DNA of 33,463 nt, from the NCBI GenBank assembly GCA_910584805.1, contig CAJUCB010000001.1, forward strand, positions 46,195 through 79,657, written 5' to 3'. This DNA is from an uncultured Oscillospiraceae bacterium (lineage in GTDB: Bacteria; Bacillota; Clostridia; Oscillospirales; Oscillospiraceae). Below the pieces are notes generated by a model. The model was not told the origin of the DNA. It saw nothing but the letters and a program-made list of their open reading frames with translations, and did no database searches. The position numbers and the translations under genes are program-made. Shown in pieces: positions 1 through 9,760 of this stretch. Positions within the stretch are counted from its first letter, which is position 1. Each line of letters starts with the position of its first letter.

Positions 1-1
1 T

Positions 2-676
2 TTCGGCGGGGCGGGCGTGTCCACCGAGAGCGGCATCCCCGACTTCCGCAGCGTAGACGGGCTGTACAACCAACAGTACGACTACCCGCCAGAGACCATC
101 CTCAGCAGCAGCTTTTTCGCCCAGGAACCCAAGGAGTTCTACCGCTTCTACCGGGAAAAAATGCTCATCGACGGCGCCCAGCCCAACCCCGCCCACCGGA
201 AGCTGGCGGAGCTGGAAGCCGCCGGGAAGCTCACCGCTGTGGTCACCCAGAACATCGACGGCCTCCACCAGGCCGCCGGGAGCAAGACCGTCTATGAGCT
301 CCACGGCTCCACCCTGCGCAACTACTGCCCCCGCTGTAAGAAGCAGTTCCCCACCTCCTACATCGCCCAGAGCCAGGGGGTGCCCTATTGCGACGAAAAG
401 GGCTGCGATGGCATCGTCCGCCCGGACGTGGTGCTCTACGAGGAGGGCTTGGACGGGAACGTGATCTCCGATTCGGTGACTGCCATCCGCCAAGCGGATA
501 TGCTCATCATCGGCGGCACCTCCCTGGTGGTGTACCCCGCCGCGGGGCTGGTGAACTACTACCGGGGCAAGCGTCTGGTGCTCATCAACAAGGCCCAGAC
601 CAGCATGGACAGCCGGGCGAACCTGGCCATCCACGCGCCCATCGGTGAGGTGTTTGCCCAGATTCAAGTGCGCTGA
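2..676 (+). CDS. SIR2-family NAD-dependent protein deacylase (5' truncated by window edge)
   Basis: Sirtuins remove acetyl or other acyl groups from lysines using NAD, acting in the cytoplasm in bacteria. The reading frame is open from base 2 and begins inside the NAD-binding motif GAGVSTESGIPDFR, so the true start lies just before the window. The GTG at 17 is the valine of this motif and not a start. Further hallmarks are TQNIDGLHQAAGS, the catalytic histidine in ELHGS (codon at 302-304), two zinc-binding cysteine pairs (CPRC and CDEKGC), and GTSLVVYPAAGL near the NAD ribose site. All catalytic elements look intact, so this should be an active enzyme. It is followed after 21 bases by a second, divergent SIR2 gene, probably in the same transcript. 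Family assignment is secure; the acyl preference cannot be told from sequence. Confidence 0.93.
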   Translation, partial: FGGAGVSTESGIPDFRSVDGLYNQQYDYPPETILSSSFFAQEPKEFYRFYREKMLIDGAQPNPAHRKLAELEAAGKLTAVVTQNIDGLHQAAGSKTVYELHGSTLRNYCPRCKKQFPTSYIAQSQGVPYCDEKGCDGIVRPDVVLYEEGLDGNVISDSVTAIRQADMLIIGGTSLVVYPAAGLVNYYRGKRLVLINKAQTSMDSRANLAIHAPIGEVFAQIQVR

Positions 677-697
677 GGGCGGGGAGGCAGGACAGAG

Positions 698-1441
698 ATG
701 ACATCTGAACAGTATACCCTGCAAAAGTGGATCAACGAGACGGACAACCTGGTGTTCCTCACCGGCCCAGACTTCTCCCGGGAGGCGGGGTTCCCCGACT
801 ACCGCCGGATGGAGGAGGGCTTTTTGGACAGCTATCAATTCCCCCCCGACGAGATCCTCTCCCTGACCTTTTTGAAGCGCAACCCCTTTTACTTCTACCG
901 CTTCTTCCGGGACCGGATGCTCCAACCCATGCTGGACGCCCAGCCCAGCGCCGCCCACGACTTCCTGGCCAAGCTAGAGGAGGACGGGCGCCTGAAAGCC
1001 CTGCTGACGGTGAACATCGACGGCATCCACCAGGAGGCGGGCAGCCGGAATGTCCTGGAGCTCCAAGGCTCCATGATGCGCAACTGGTGCGCCCGCTGTG
1101 AAAAATTTTTGGATTTTACCTACATTATGGACAGCCCCACCCCCATCGCCTACTGCAACGTGGACATGTGCGGCGACTATGTGCGCCCCGCCATCGTCCT
1201 GAAGGAGGAGCCCTACGACCTGGCCCTGCTGAGCCAGGCCATGGAGGCGGTGCGCCAGGCGGACGTACTGGTGATTGACGGCTCTGCCCTGGCCCATTTC
1301 CCGGCGGCCAACCTGATGCAGGCCTACCAGGGCCATAAGCTCATCCTGTTCAACACCGCCCCCATGGTCTTTGACGCCCGGGCGGGGCTGGTGATCCGGG
1401 GGGAGCCGTCGGAGCTGTTGGGCGCTGTGGCCCTGCAATGA
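698..1441 (+). CDS. Divergent SIR2-like protein lacking catalytic residues (likely pseudoenzyme)
   Basis: This 247-residue protein aligns along its whole length with the sirtuin just upstream (PPDEILS, FYRFFRDRML, NIDGIHQEAGS), so it looks like a tandem duplicate. Key sites have changed. The GAGxS loop that binds NAD reads GPDFS (residues 23-27), QNID reads VNID (residue 105), the catalytic histidine of the HG motif is Gln123 (ELQGS), and GTS near the ribose site reads DGSA (194-197). The zinc cysteines remain (C131, C134, C153, C158), so the fold is probably kept. I infer that it is not a normal deacylase. It may bind acyl-lysine, ADP-ribose or its active neighbour. A GGGGAGG ribosome site sits about 14 bases before the ATG. 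It is undamaged by frameshift or stop, which argues against simple decay. Confidence 0.85.
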   Translation: MTSEQYTLQKWINETDNLVFLTGPDFSREAGFPDYRRMEEGFLDSYQFPPDEILSLTFLKRNPFYFYRFFRDRMLQPMLDAQPSAAHDFLAKLEEDGRLKALLTVNIDGIHQEAGSRNVLELQGSMMRNWCARCEKFLDFTYIMDSPTPIAYCNVDMCGDYVRPAIVLKEEPYDLALLSQAMEAVRQADVLVIDGSALAHFPAANLMQAYQGHKLILFNTAPMVFDARAGLVIRGEPSELLGAVALQ

Positions 1442-1477
1442 CCCGCCCACTGATTTTTGACTTGGAGGCAACATATT

Positions 1478-2832
<1,355 letters not shown>

Positions 2833-2842
<10 letters not shown>

Positions 2843-2861
2843 TGTGTTTGATGATATAATG
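2833..2861 (+). promoter_or_regulatory. Duplicated extended -10 elements between fumC and malic enzyme
   Basis: The 12-base word GATGATATAATG occurs at 2833-2844 and again at 2850-2861. Both copies carry TGATATAAT, the extended -10 form (TG-N-TATAAT), and neither has a clear -35 box. The first copy contains the fumC stop codon. This could give malic enzyme its own start of transcription; the rest of the gap up to 2985 shows no other recognisable element. Confidence 0.35.
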
Positions 2862-2985
2862 CGTTTTCAGAAGAGAACACGCATCGAAAAGAACCAAAAA
2901 CCCGCTTCCAGGGCTGGCGATGAGGGGAGGTACCCACAGAGTGGCGGCCCAGGGAAGAACAAGATAAGAAAAGAGGCAATCCCGT

Positions 2986-4155
<1,170 letters not shown>

Positions 4156-4159
4156 GCGG

Positions 4160-4200
4160 AGCACCCCCGGACGGTTTTGATATCGTCCGGGGGTGCTTTC
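4160..4200 (+). terminator. Rho-independent terminator after malic enzyme
   Basis: A perfect 14-base inverted repeat (4160-4173 with 4184-4197, AGCACCCCCGGACG) flanks a 10-base loop and is followed by a short T run. It ends the sirtuin-fumarase-malic enzyme block. Confidence 0.9.
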
Positions 4201-4230
4201 CTGTGACGCTGTTTGCCCATGCCCGGGAAT

Positions 4231-4259
4231 TTGACAATCTCCCCACCCTGCACTATAAT
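4231..4259 (+). promoter_or_regulatory. Consensus sigma-A promoter for the SLH-domain gene
   Basis: TTGACA at 4231-4236 and TATAAT at 4254-4259 are separated by 17 bases, matching the consensus exactly. The coding start lies 60 bases downstream of the -10 box, preceded by AAGGAG at 4303-4308. Confidence 0.88.
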
Positions 4260-4318
4260 GAAAAAATCGAAATCCCGCCTCACCCAGGCGGAGCGGATAG
4301 AGAAGGAGAGAGAGACCG

Positions 4319-6031
4319 ATGAAACGAACCCTCGCGGCCTTGCTGGTCTGTGCCATGGCCATGGGCACCCTGCCTGCCCTGGCCTTAGAGCCCCAGGAGC
4401 AACCCACTGCCCCCCAACCGTCTGTGGAAACCGAGCCCTCCACCCCGGAGGACGGTTCTTTGCTGGACAAGCCCACCGTCCCCGACGACCCGGAGGACGG
4501 CTCCTTGTTGGGCAAGCCCACGGTCCCCGACGGCCCGGAGGACGGCTCCTTGTTGGGCAAGCCCACCGTCCCCGACGACCCGGAGGACGGCTCCCTGCTG
4601 GGCAAGCCCACGGTCCCCGGTGCCCCAGAGGAGGACGAAGGGGAGGACCCGCCCCAGGAGGCCACGGCGGTGCTCACCAAAAACCATGTGATCTACCTGG
4701 CGGGGTTCCCGGACCGGCGGTTCCAGCCGGACCAGACCCTCACCCGTGCCCAGGGGGCCCAGATTGTCTACCGTCTGTTGGAAAACCCCAACGCGGGGAC
4801 CAAGCCCTGTACCTACACCGATGTGCCCGACGGCCAGTGGTACGCCCAGCCGGTGCGTGCCCTGTGTGCCCTGGGCCTCTTTGACGACGGGTCCCGTTTC
4901 CGTCCTGACGATGTGATGACCCGGGCTGAGCTGGTGGACCTGCTGGTCCGTCTCCGGCCCGACGCGGAGGGGAAGGTCAGTTTCCAGGATGTTCCAGCGG
5001 ATCACTGGGCCGCGGCCCAGATCGGGGTAGCCGCCGCTCTGGGATGGATCGGCGGCTACCCCGATGGGACCTTCCGCCCCGAGGGAGGGCTGACCAGGGC
5101 AGAGGCCTGCGCGGTGGTCAACCGTATGACAGGCCGCAGCGGTGACAGCACCCAGGCGGCAAAGCTCCTGGCCCTGGGGCTGTTCCCCGACATGGGCCCC
5201 GACCACTGGGCGGGGAGCACTGTGGCGGAGGCCGCCGTGGCCCATACCCCCAATGCCGCCGGCGGTGGTGAGCGCTGGGGCGGGGTGGATTTGTCCAGCC
5301 TGCGCTTCACCCCGGGGTTCCACGATGTGGGGGCTGAGTTCTTCTATGTGGACCGCAACGGCAAGCTGGCCCTGGACAGCCAGGTGGGGGCCTATACCGC
5401 CGGCCCCAGCGGGGCCTTGAGCCGTACCTCCGCCGGGTATCAAATGCCCTCTGTGCCCTATCACAGCCAGATCGACGGCATCAATGCCTGGGTGGGCTGT
5501 GAGGCGGTGTCCACCCTTGGGGGCCTTCAGGCCAAGGGCTTCGCCGGGGATGTGGCCCTGCGCAGCTTCTTGGACAACCTGCCCCGGAGTCAGTCCGACC
5601 CGGAGAAGGGCTTTGTGGGCTCTCCCTATGTCCCCGACACCAGCAAGCGCACCCGCACCACCATCTACCCCGCCAAGCTGGCGGAGTATTCCAACAGCTA
5701 CACCGGCGGGGCGAACCCCTGTGCCGACTTCCGTGGGGCCAGTATCACGGACCTACAGCGGGAGCTTTTGGCGGGGAACTGCGTGGTGGGCTATATGACC
5801 CTCTGGTGGGCCAAGCCCTATTATCGCAACTACAACATCGAGGGCAGCATCCAGCGTCTGGTGAGCAACAACCACGCCGTGCTGGTGTGTGGCTATGACC
5901 CGGAGAAGGGGTATTTCATCTCCGACCCCTATAACTATTACAACCGGGGCCAGGTCCACCAGTATTGGGAGAACGCCGCCACCTTCGAGTCCATCTGGAA
6001 CGAGCGGAAGGTGGGGATGGTGATTCGCTGA
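4319..6031 (+). CDS. Secreted SLH-domain protein with C39-like peptidase domain
   Basis: This 570-residue protein begins with a signal peptide (MKRT, hydrophobic core, cut near ALA around residue 23). Residues 43-102 hold four 15-residue repeats of PEDGSLLGKPTVPDD type, an acidic, proline-rich linker. Residues about 118-272 contain S-layer homology modules (FRPDDVMTRAE, YPDGTFRPEGGLTRAE), which bind cell-wall polymers. Residues about 373-570 resemble the Peptidase_C39_2 fold, with candidate catalytic Cys394 (WVGCEAVS), His519 (SNNHAVLVCGYD) and Asp536 (ISDPY). It is therefore probably a cell-wall-anchored cysteine peptidase or peptidase-like protein; the substrate is unknown. It has its own consensus promoter and stands alone between terminator and promoter. 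Unusually, the anchor modules are N-terminal and the presumed enzyme is C-terminal. Confidence 0.85.
   Translation: MKRTLAALLVCAMAMGTLPALALEPQEQPTAPQPSVETEPSTPEDGSLLDKPTVPDDPEDGSLLGKPTVPDGPEDGSLLGKPTVPDDPEDGSLLGKPTVPGAPEEDEGEDPPQEATAVLTKNHVIYLAGFPDRRFQPDQTLTRAQGAQIVYRLLENPNAGTKPCTYTDVPDGQWYAQPVRALCALGLFDDGSRFRPDDVMTRAELVDLLVRLRPDAEGKVSFQDVPADHWAAAQIGVAAALGWIGGYPDGTFRPEGGLTRAEACAVVNRMTGRSGDSTQAAKLLALGLFPDMGPDHWAGSTVAEAAVAHTPNAAGGGERWGGVDLSSLRFTPGFHDVGAEFFYVDRNGKLALDSQVGAYTAGPSGALSRTSAGYQMPSVPYHSQIDGINAWVGCEAVSTLGGLQAKGFAGDVALRSFLDNLPRSQSDPEKGFVGSPYVPDTSKRTRTTIYPAKLAEYSNSYTGGANPCADFRGASITDLQRELLAGNCVVGYMTLWWAKPYYRNYNIEGSIQRLVSNNHAVLVCGYDPEKGYFISDPYNYYNRGQVHQYWENAATFESIWNERKVGMVIR
4445..4624 (+). 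repeat. Four tandem 45-bp repeats encoding a 15-residue linker unit
   Basis: Four consecutive in-frame 45-base units encode PEDGSLL(D/G)KPTVP followed by DD, DG, DD and GA. Copies two to four are nearly identical at DNA level, so copy number could change by recombination or slippage without breaking the frame. Confidence 0.88.
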
Positions 6032-6074
6032 GGCGAACGATGGGAGCTTTTAACGTGCAGCCTTGAGGATTTTA

Positions 6075-6102
6075 TTGACATAGCCAGGATCCATGGTAAA
6101 AT
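6075..6102 (+). promoter_or_regulatory. Promoter of the heptad-repeat gene
   Basis: TTGACA at 6075-6080 and TAAAAT at 6097-6102 with a 16-base spacer. The gene starts 40 bases downstream of the -10 box. Confidence 0.7.
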
Positions 6103-6141
6103 GGAGGAAAAGGACGGTTTATACAGGAAGGAGGGAGTTCC

Positions 6142-6651
6142 GTGGCAAACGAAGAAAAGATTCTTGCCCTGCTGGGACAGATAGCTGCGGATGTTTCCGA
6201 GGTAAAAGTGCGCATGGGCTCTATGGAGGCCCGTATGGATTCCATAGAAGCTCGCATGGATTCTATGGAGGCCCGCATGGATTCCATAGAAGCGCACATG
6301 GATTCTATAGAGGCCCGCATGAGTTCCATGGAAGCCCGTATGGATTCCCTGGAGGCTCGCGTGGGTTCTGTGGAGGCCCGCATAGATTCCATGGAAGCCC
6401 GTATGGATTCGATGGAAGTCCGCATGGACAGAATGGAGGCGGATATTTCTGGCATTAAGATTCGACTGGATGTGGACGTTGAGCGGAACTTCAAGCTGCT
6501 GGCGGAAGGGCATGAGATGTTGCGGGAGCATGTCGAGCGGACGTCTGTGCCGATGGACCGGGTGGAGCGCATAGAAAATGATGTAATCGTGTTGAAATCA
6601 GCCTGCAAGGACCTGAACCAAAGGGTCTCAGTGCTAGAGGCTGCACAATAA
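6142..6651 (+). CDS. Heptad-repeat coiled-coil protein of unknown function
   Basis: The 169-residue protein starts with GTG at 6142, preceded by an AGGAAGGAGG ribosome site. Residues 25-101 are eleven uninterrupted seven-residue repeats of the form MDSIEAR or MDSMEAR, with hydrophobic residues at positions 1 and 4, which predicts one long alpha-helical coiled coil. The C-terminal part (ISGIKIRLD, FKLLAEGHEMLREH, RIENDVIVLK) continues as helix. No signal peptide, membrane segment or catalytic motif is visible. I recall small clostridial proteins with a similar non-repeat frame (the LLAEGHE segment) but know of no function. It has its own promoter and terminator, so it is a single-gene unit. 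Possible roles include a structural scaffold or oligomerisation partner, but these are only guesses. Confidence 0.8.
   Translation: MANEEKILALLGQIAADVSEVKVRMGSMEARMDSIEARMDSMEARMDSIEAHMDSIEARMSSMEARMDSLEARVGSVEARIDSMEARMDSMEVRMDRMEADISGIKIRLDVDVERNFKLLAEGHEMLREHVERTSVPMDRVERIENDVIVLKSACKDLNQRVSVLEAAQ
6214..6444 (+). repeat. Eleven tandem 21-bp repeats, partly alternating as 42-bp units
   Basis: Each 21-base unit encodes one heptad. Units with ATTCCATAGAAG alternate with units of ATTCTATGGAGG type in the first part, which suggests that a 42-base pair of units was the block that duplicated. Later units are more diverged. Confidence 0.85.
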
Positions 6652-6663
6652 AAGAAGAAAGCA

Positions 6664-6703
6664 CGCACACCCTGTTATGAATTTGACGGGGTGTGCGCTT
6701 TTT
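6664..6703 (+). terminator. Terminator of the heptad-repeat gene
   Basis: CGCACACCC (6664-6672) pairs with GGGTGTGCG (6689-6697), followed by C and a run of five T. Confidence 0.85.
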
Positions 6704-6737
6704 GTGTACGCTGGAAACAAATTTCATCATTTCCCTA

Positions 6738-6766
6738 TTTACAAACCGGGCATTTGGGGATATACT
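6738..6766 (+). promoter_or_regulatory. Promoter of the hydrogenase-maturation operon
   Basis: TTTACA at 6738-6743 and TATACT at 6761-6766 with a 17-base spacer. Transcription should begin near 6773, leaving about 127 bases of untranslated leader before the first coding start. Confidence 0.75.
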
Positions 6767-6772
6767 AAGAGA

Positions 6773-6873
6773 CAGAAACCTGACGTGGAAGGGCACGCCC
6801 TGACAGGGAAGGGGACACAGCAGCCTGAACACAAGGCTTTGGTTGGCGTACCCTTCTTAGGGTACGCTTTTTC
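6773..6873 (+). ncRNA. Candidate cis-regulatory leader (attenuator) upstream of TM1266-hydE-hydG
   Basis: About 100 bases lie between the promoter and a perfect terminator that sits in front of the operon. Within the leader are a small hairpin AGCCT/AGGCT and two purine tracts, GGAAGGG at 6787-6793 and GGGAAGGGG at 6806-6814. Either tract can pair with CCCTTCTT at 6851-6858, which covers the inner 5' arm and loop of the terminator. That gives a plausible terminator/antiterminator switch. I do not recognise a known riboswitch class here. It could instead be a short independent RNA ending at the terminator. Confidence 0.5.
6846..6872 (+). terminator. Terminator inside the leader of the hydrogenase-maturation operon
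   Basis: GCGTACCC (6846-6853) and GGGTACGC (6860-6867) form a perfect 8-bp stem with a TTCTTA loop and five T. It ends 27 bases before the TM1266-type start codon, so transcripts from the promoter at 6738 must read through it to express the operon. Confidence 0.85.
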
Positions 6874-6899
6874 ATTGTTTGAGAACGGAGGACGCGAAC

Positions 6900-7163
6900 A
6901 TGACAAGAAACCGTGTGGCTCTATTGGGGGTCATTGTGGATAGCGCCGACGCTGTGGAACCCCTGAACCAACTGCTCCACGACGCCAGGGAATATATCAT
7001 CGGGCGCATGGGCATCCCCCACCGGGAACGGGGGCTGAACATCATCAGCATCGTCCTGGATGCCCCGGAGGATGTGGTCAGCGCCCTGGCGGGGAAGGTG
7101 GGAATGCTCCCCGGGGTTACGGCCAAGGCGGTCTATTCCAAGCTCCCGGAGGAGGGGAAATGA
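6900..7163 (+). CDS. TM1266-type putative [FeFe]-hydrogenase system regulator
   Basis: This small 87-residue protein (MTRNRVALLGVIVDS, then GRMGIPHRERGLNIISIVLDAP and LPGVTAKAVYSKLP) matches the TM1266 family of ACT-like proteins, often annotated as iron-only hydrogenase system regulators because they sit beside hyd maturation genes. Ligand and mechanism are not known to me. The start is set at ATG 6900 because GGAGG at 6887-6891 is correctly spaced; an in-frame TTG at 6879 has no such site. Its stop overlaps the start of hydE by four bases (ATGA), indicating translational coupling. Genomic context strongly supports the family call. Confidence 0.85.
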   Translation: MTRNRVALLGVIVDSADAVEPLNQLLHDAREYIIGRMGIPHRERGLNIISIVLDAPEDVVSALAGKVGMLPGVTAKAVYSKLPEEGK

Positions 7164-8227
7164 CCTCCCTTCTGGATCGCCTGGAGGCAGGGGAATCCCT
7201 CACCCAAGGGGAGTTCGCCGCCCTCCTCCGGGGCCGTACCCCGGCCCTGGCCCAGGACCTCTTTGGACGGGCCGTCCGCCTGCGGCGGCGGTATTACGGG
7301 GATACGGTGTATGTCCGGGGGCTCATTGAATTCACCAACGTCTGCAAAAACGACTGCCTCTACTGCGGCATCCGCCGCTCCAACCCCTGCGCCCAGCGCT
7401 ACCGGCTCACCCAGGAGGAGATTTTGGCCTGCTGCCGGGAGGGCTATGCCCTGGGCTACCGTACCTTTGTCCTCCAAGGGGGGGAGGACCCCTATTTCAC
7501 CCCAGCCCGGTTGGAAACGCTCATCCGGGCCATCAAGGCCGCCCACCCGGACTGTGCCCTGACCCTCTCTGTGGGGGAGCACAGCCGGGAGGACTACCAG
7601 CGCTGGTATGACGCCGGGGCAGACCGCTACCTTCTGCGCCATGAGACCGCCAACGACGCCCACTATCGGAGCCTCCACCCCCAGGGCATGTCCCCGGAAC
7701 GCCGGAAGCGCTGCCTCTGGGACTTGAAGGAGATTGGCTATCAGGTGGGGTGCGGCTTCATGGTGGGGACCCCCGGCCAGACCCTGGAACATCTGGCGGA
7801 GGATTTGTGCTTTTTGCAGCGTTTCCAGCCGGACATGGTGGGCATCGGCCCCTTCCTCCCCCAAAAGGACACCCCCTTTGGTGGGGAGCCCCCGGGAGAG
7901 CTGGAACTGACCCTCTTTCTCCTGGGCCTCACCCGGCTGCTGCTCCCCAGTGTCCTGCTCCCCGCCACCACCGCCCTGGGAACCCTCCATCCCCAGGGCC
8001 GGGAGCTGGGGGTCCAGGCGGGGGCCAACGTGTGTATGCCCAACCTCTCCCCGGCCCAGGTCCGGGGGAAGTATGCCCTCTACGATAACAAGCTCAACAC
8101 CGGGGCCGAATCCGCCCAGGGCCGGGACGGCCTGGCAGAACGCCTGGCCGCCATCGGCTGCCAGGTGGTGGTCCACCGGGGAGACAAAAGAAATCAACCA
8201 AGAACTGACGGGGAAGCTATGTGCTGA
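7160..8227 (+). CDS. hydE: [FeFe]-hydrogenase H-cluster radical SAM maturase HydE
   Basis: HydE is a cytoplasmic radical SAM enzyme that acts with HydG and HydF to assemble the 2Fe subcluster of the [FeFe] hydrogenase active site. The 355-residue protein carries the radical SAM cluster motif CxxxCxxC as C62, C66 and C69 (NVCKNDCLYCGIRRSN), the Gly-rich and Glu segments LQGGEDP and SVGEHS, HRYLLRHETA-like AD RYLLRHETAN text in the barrel, and the late segments MPNLSPAQVR and YALYDNK. These features separate HydE from biotin synthase. It overlaps TM1266 by four bases and precedes hydG. No HydF is present in this window, so maturation must use genes elsewhere. Confidence 0.95.
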   Translation: MTSLLDRLEAGESLTQGEFAALLRGRTPALAQDLFGRAVRLRRRYYGDTVYVRGLIEFTNVCKNDCLYCGIRRSNPCAQRYRLTQEEILACCREGYALGYRTFVLQGGEDPYFTPARLETLIRAIKAAHPDCALTLSVGEHSREDYQRWYDAGADRYLLRHETANDAHYRSLHPQGMSPERRKRCLWDLKEIGYQVGCGFMVGTPGQTLEHLAEDLCFLQRFQPDMVGIGPFLPQKDTPFGGEPPGELELTLFLLGLTRLLLPSVLLPATTALGTLHPQGRELGVQAGANVCMPNLSPAQVRGKYALYDNKLNTGAESAQGRDGLAERLAAIGCQVVVHRGDKRNQPRTDGEAMC

Positions 8228-8250
8228 CCGGAAAGAAAGGAAGAACAAGT

Positions 8251-9669
8251 ATGTACGATCCCAAATCCAGACAGGCGGAGGAGTTTATTGACCACCAGGA
8301 GATTTTAGACACCCTGGCCTACGCCGACGCCCACAAGACCGACGCCGCCCTCATCGACCAGATCCTGGCCAAGGCCCGGGAGCGCAAGGGCCTCAGCCAC
8401 CGGGAGGCCTCCGTCCTCCTGGCCTGTGAGCTAGAGGACAAGGTGCAAGAGGTGTATGCCCTGGCGGAGCAGATCAAAAAGGACTTTTACGGCAACCGCA
8501 TCGTCATGTTTGCCCCCCTGTACCTGTCCAACTACTGCGTCAACGGCTGCCTCTACTGTCCTTACCACCTGAAAAACAAGCACATCGCCCGGAAAAAGCT
8601 GAGCCAGGAGGAAATCCGGGCCGAGGTGATTGCCCTTCAGGACATGGGCCACAAGCGCCTGGCCTTGGAGGCCGGGGAGGACCCGGTGAACAACCCCATC
8701 GAATACATCCTGGAGAGCATCCAGACCATCTATTCCATCAAGCATAAGAACGGGGCCATCCGCCGGGTGAACGTGAACATCGCCGCCACCACAGTGGAAA
8801 ACTATCGAAAGCTCCATGAGGCGGGGATCGGCACCTACATCCTCTTCCAAGAGACCTACCACAAGGAGAGCTATGAAAAGCTCCATCCCACCGGCCCCAA
8901 ACGGGACTATGCCTACCACACCGAGGCCCACGACCGGGCCATGGAGGGGGGCATTGACGACGTGGGCTTGGGCGTCCTCTTCGGCCTAGAGGGCTACCGC
9001 TACGAGTTCGCCGGGCTCTTGATGCACGCGGAGCATTTGGAGGCGGTGTTCGGCGTGGGCCCCCACACCATCAGCGTCCCCCGGGTCTGCCCCGCCGACG
9101 ACATCGACCCCGGCGCCTTTGACAACGGCATCTCCGATGACCTCTTTGCCAAGCTGGTGGCCTGCATCCGGGTGGCGGTGCCCTACACCGGCATGATCGT
9201 CTCCACCCGGGAGAGCGCCAAGGTCCGGGAGCGGGTGCTGCACCTGGGCATCTCCCAAATCTCCGGGGGCTCCCGCACCAGCGTGGGGGGCTACGTGGAG
9301 GAGGAGCCGGAGGAGGAGAACTCCGCCCAGTTTGACGTCTCTGACCGCCGCACCCTGGACCAGGTGGTCCACTGGCTCATGGACAAGGGCTATATCCCCT
9401 CCTTCTGCACCGCCTGCTACCGGGAGGGCCGCACTGGGGACCGCTTCATGTCCCTGTGCAAGTCCGGGCAGATTCAAAACTGCTGCCTGCCCAACGCCCT
9501 GATGACCTTGCAGGAGTATTTGGAGGACTACGCCGCCCCAGACACCAAGGCTGTGGGGGAACGCTGCATCCAAGAGCAGTTGGAGCACATCCCCAACGAG
9601 AAGGTGCGCAGCTTTACAGAGGATAAGCTCAGCAAGATCGGCCAGGGGGAGCGGGATTTCCGCTTCTGA
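8251..9669 (+). CDS. hydG: [FeFe]-hydrogenase H-cluster radical SAM maturase HydG (tyrosine lyase)
   Basis: HydG splits tyrosine with SAM to make CO and cyanide, delivered on an iron-cysteine complex used for the H-cluster. The 472-residue length fits the family. The radical SAM motif is C96, C100 and C103 (NYCVNGCLYCPYH). The C-terminal motif that holds the auxiliary cluster is CX2CX22C (C386, C389, C412), which distinguishes HydG from the thiamine enzyme ThiH. I chose ATG 8251, seven bases after AAAGGAAG, and not the in-frame GTG at 8221 that overlaps hydE. It is the last gene of the operon and is closed by a long terminator. Both clusters look intact, so the enzyme should be active. Confidence 0.96.
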   Translation: MYDPKSRQAEEFIDHQEILDTLAYADAHKTDAALIDQILAKARERKGLSHREASVLLACELEDKVQEVYALAEQIKKDFYGNRIVMFAPLYLSNYCVNGCLYCPYHLKNKHIARKKLSQEEIRAEVIALQDMGHKRLALEAGEDPVNNPIEYILESIQTIYSIKHKNGAIRRVNVNIAATTVENYRKLHEAGIGTYILFQETYHKESYEKLHPTGPKRDYAYHTEAHDRAMEGGIDDVGLGVLFGLEGYRYEFAGLLMHAEHLEAVFGVGPHTISVPRVCPADDIDPGAFDNGISDDLFAKLVACIRVAVPYTGMIVSTRESAKVRERVLHLGISQISGGSRTSVGGYVEEEPEEENSAQFDVSDRRTLDQVVHWLMDKGYIPSFCTACYREGRTGDRFMSLCKSGQIQNCCLPNALMTLQEYLEDYAAPDTKAVGERCIQEQLEHIPNEKVRSFTEDKLSKIGQGERDFRF

Positions 9670-9695
9670 TCGATAAAATATTGATATCCAACAAG

Positions 9696-9737
9696 AAGGA
9701 GGGGGACACAACTGCTATGTTGTGTCCCCCTCCTTTT
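9696..9737 (+). terminator. Strong terminator after hydG
   Basis: A perfect 17-bp stem (9696-9712 with 9719-9735) closes a six-base loop and is followed by T residues. It ends the hyd operon and separates it from the facing XRE gene. Confidence 0.92.
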
Positions 9738-9760
9738 AGACTACAAAAGACGAAGCTTTG

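Noticed and set aside
4385..5464. Minus-strand open frame over the SLH/C39 gene
   Set aside because: Its repetitive text reflects the complementary strand of the 45-bp repeats; no promoter or RBS supports it.
6214..6444. Tandem array as a CRISPR
   Set aside because: The 21-bp units are contiguous and coding with no unique spacers of 30 or so bases.
5938..6668. Repetitive minus-strand frames (IHAGLHRIH and SMEARMDS-like mirror text)
   Set aside because: They are mirror images of the 21-bp coding repeats; only the plus-strand frame has GTG with strong RBS and heptad logic.
6738..6872. Hyd leader as a NiCo/czcD (iron-sensing) or ykkC riboswitch
   Set aside because: The conserved core words I remember for these classes do not line up with the leader, so I left it unclassified.
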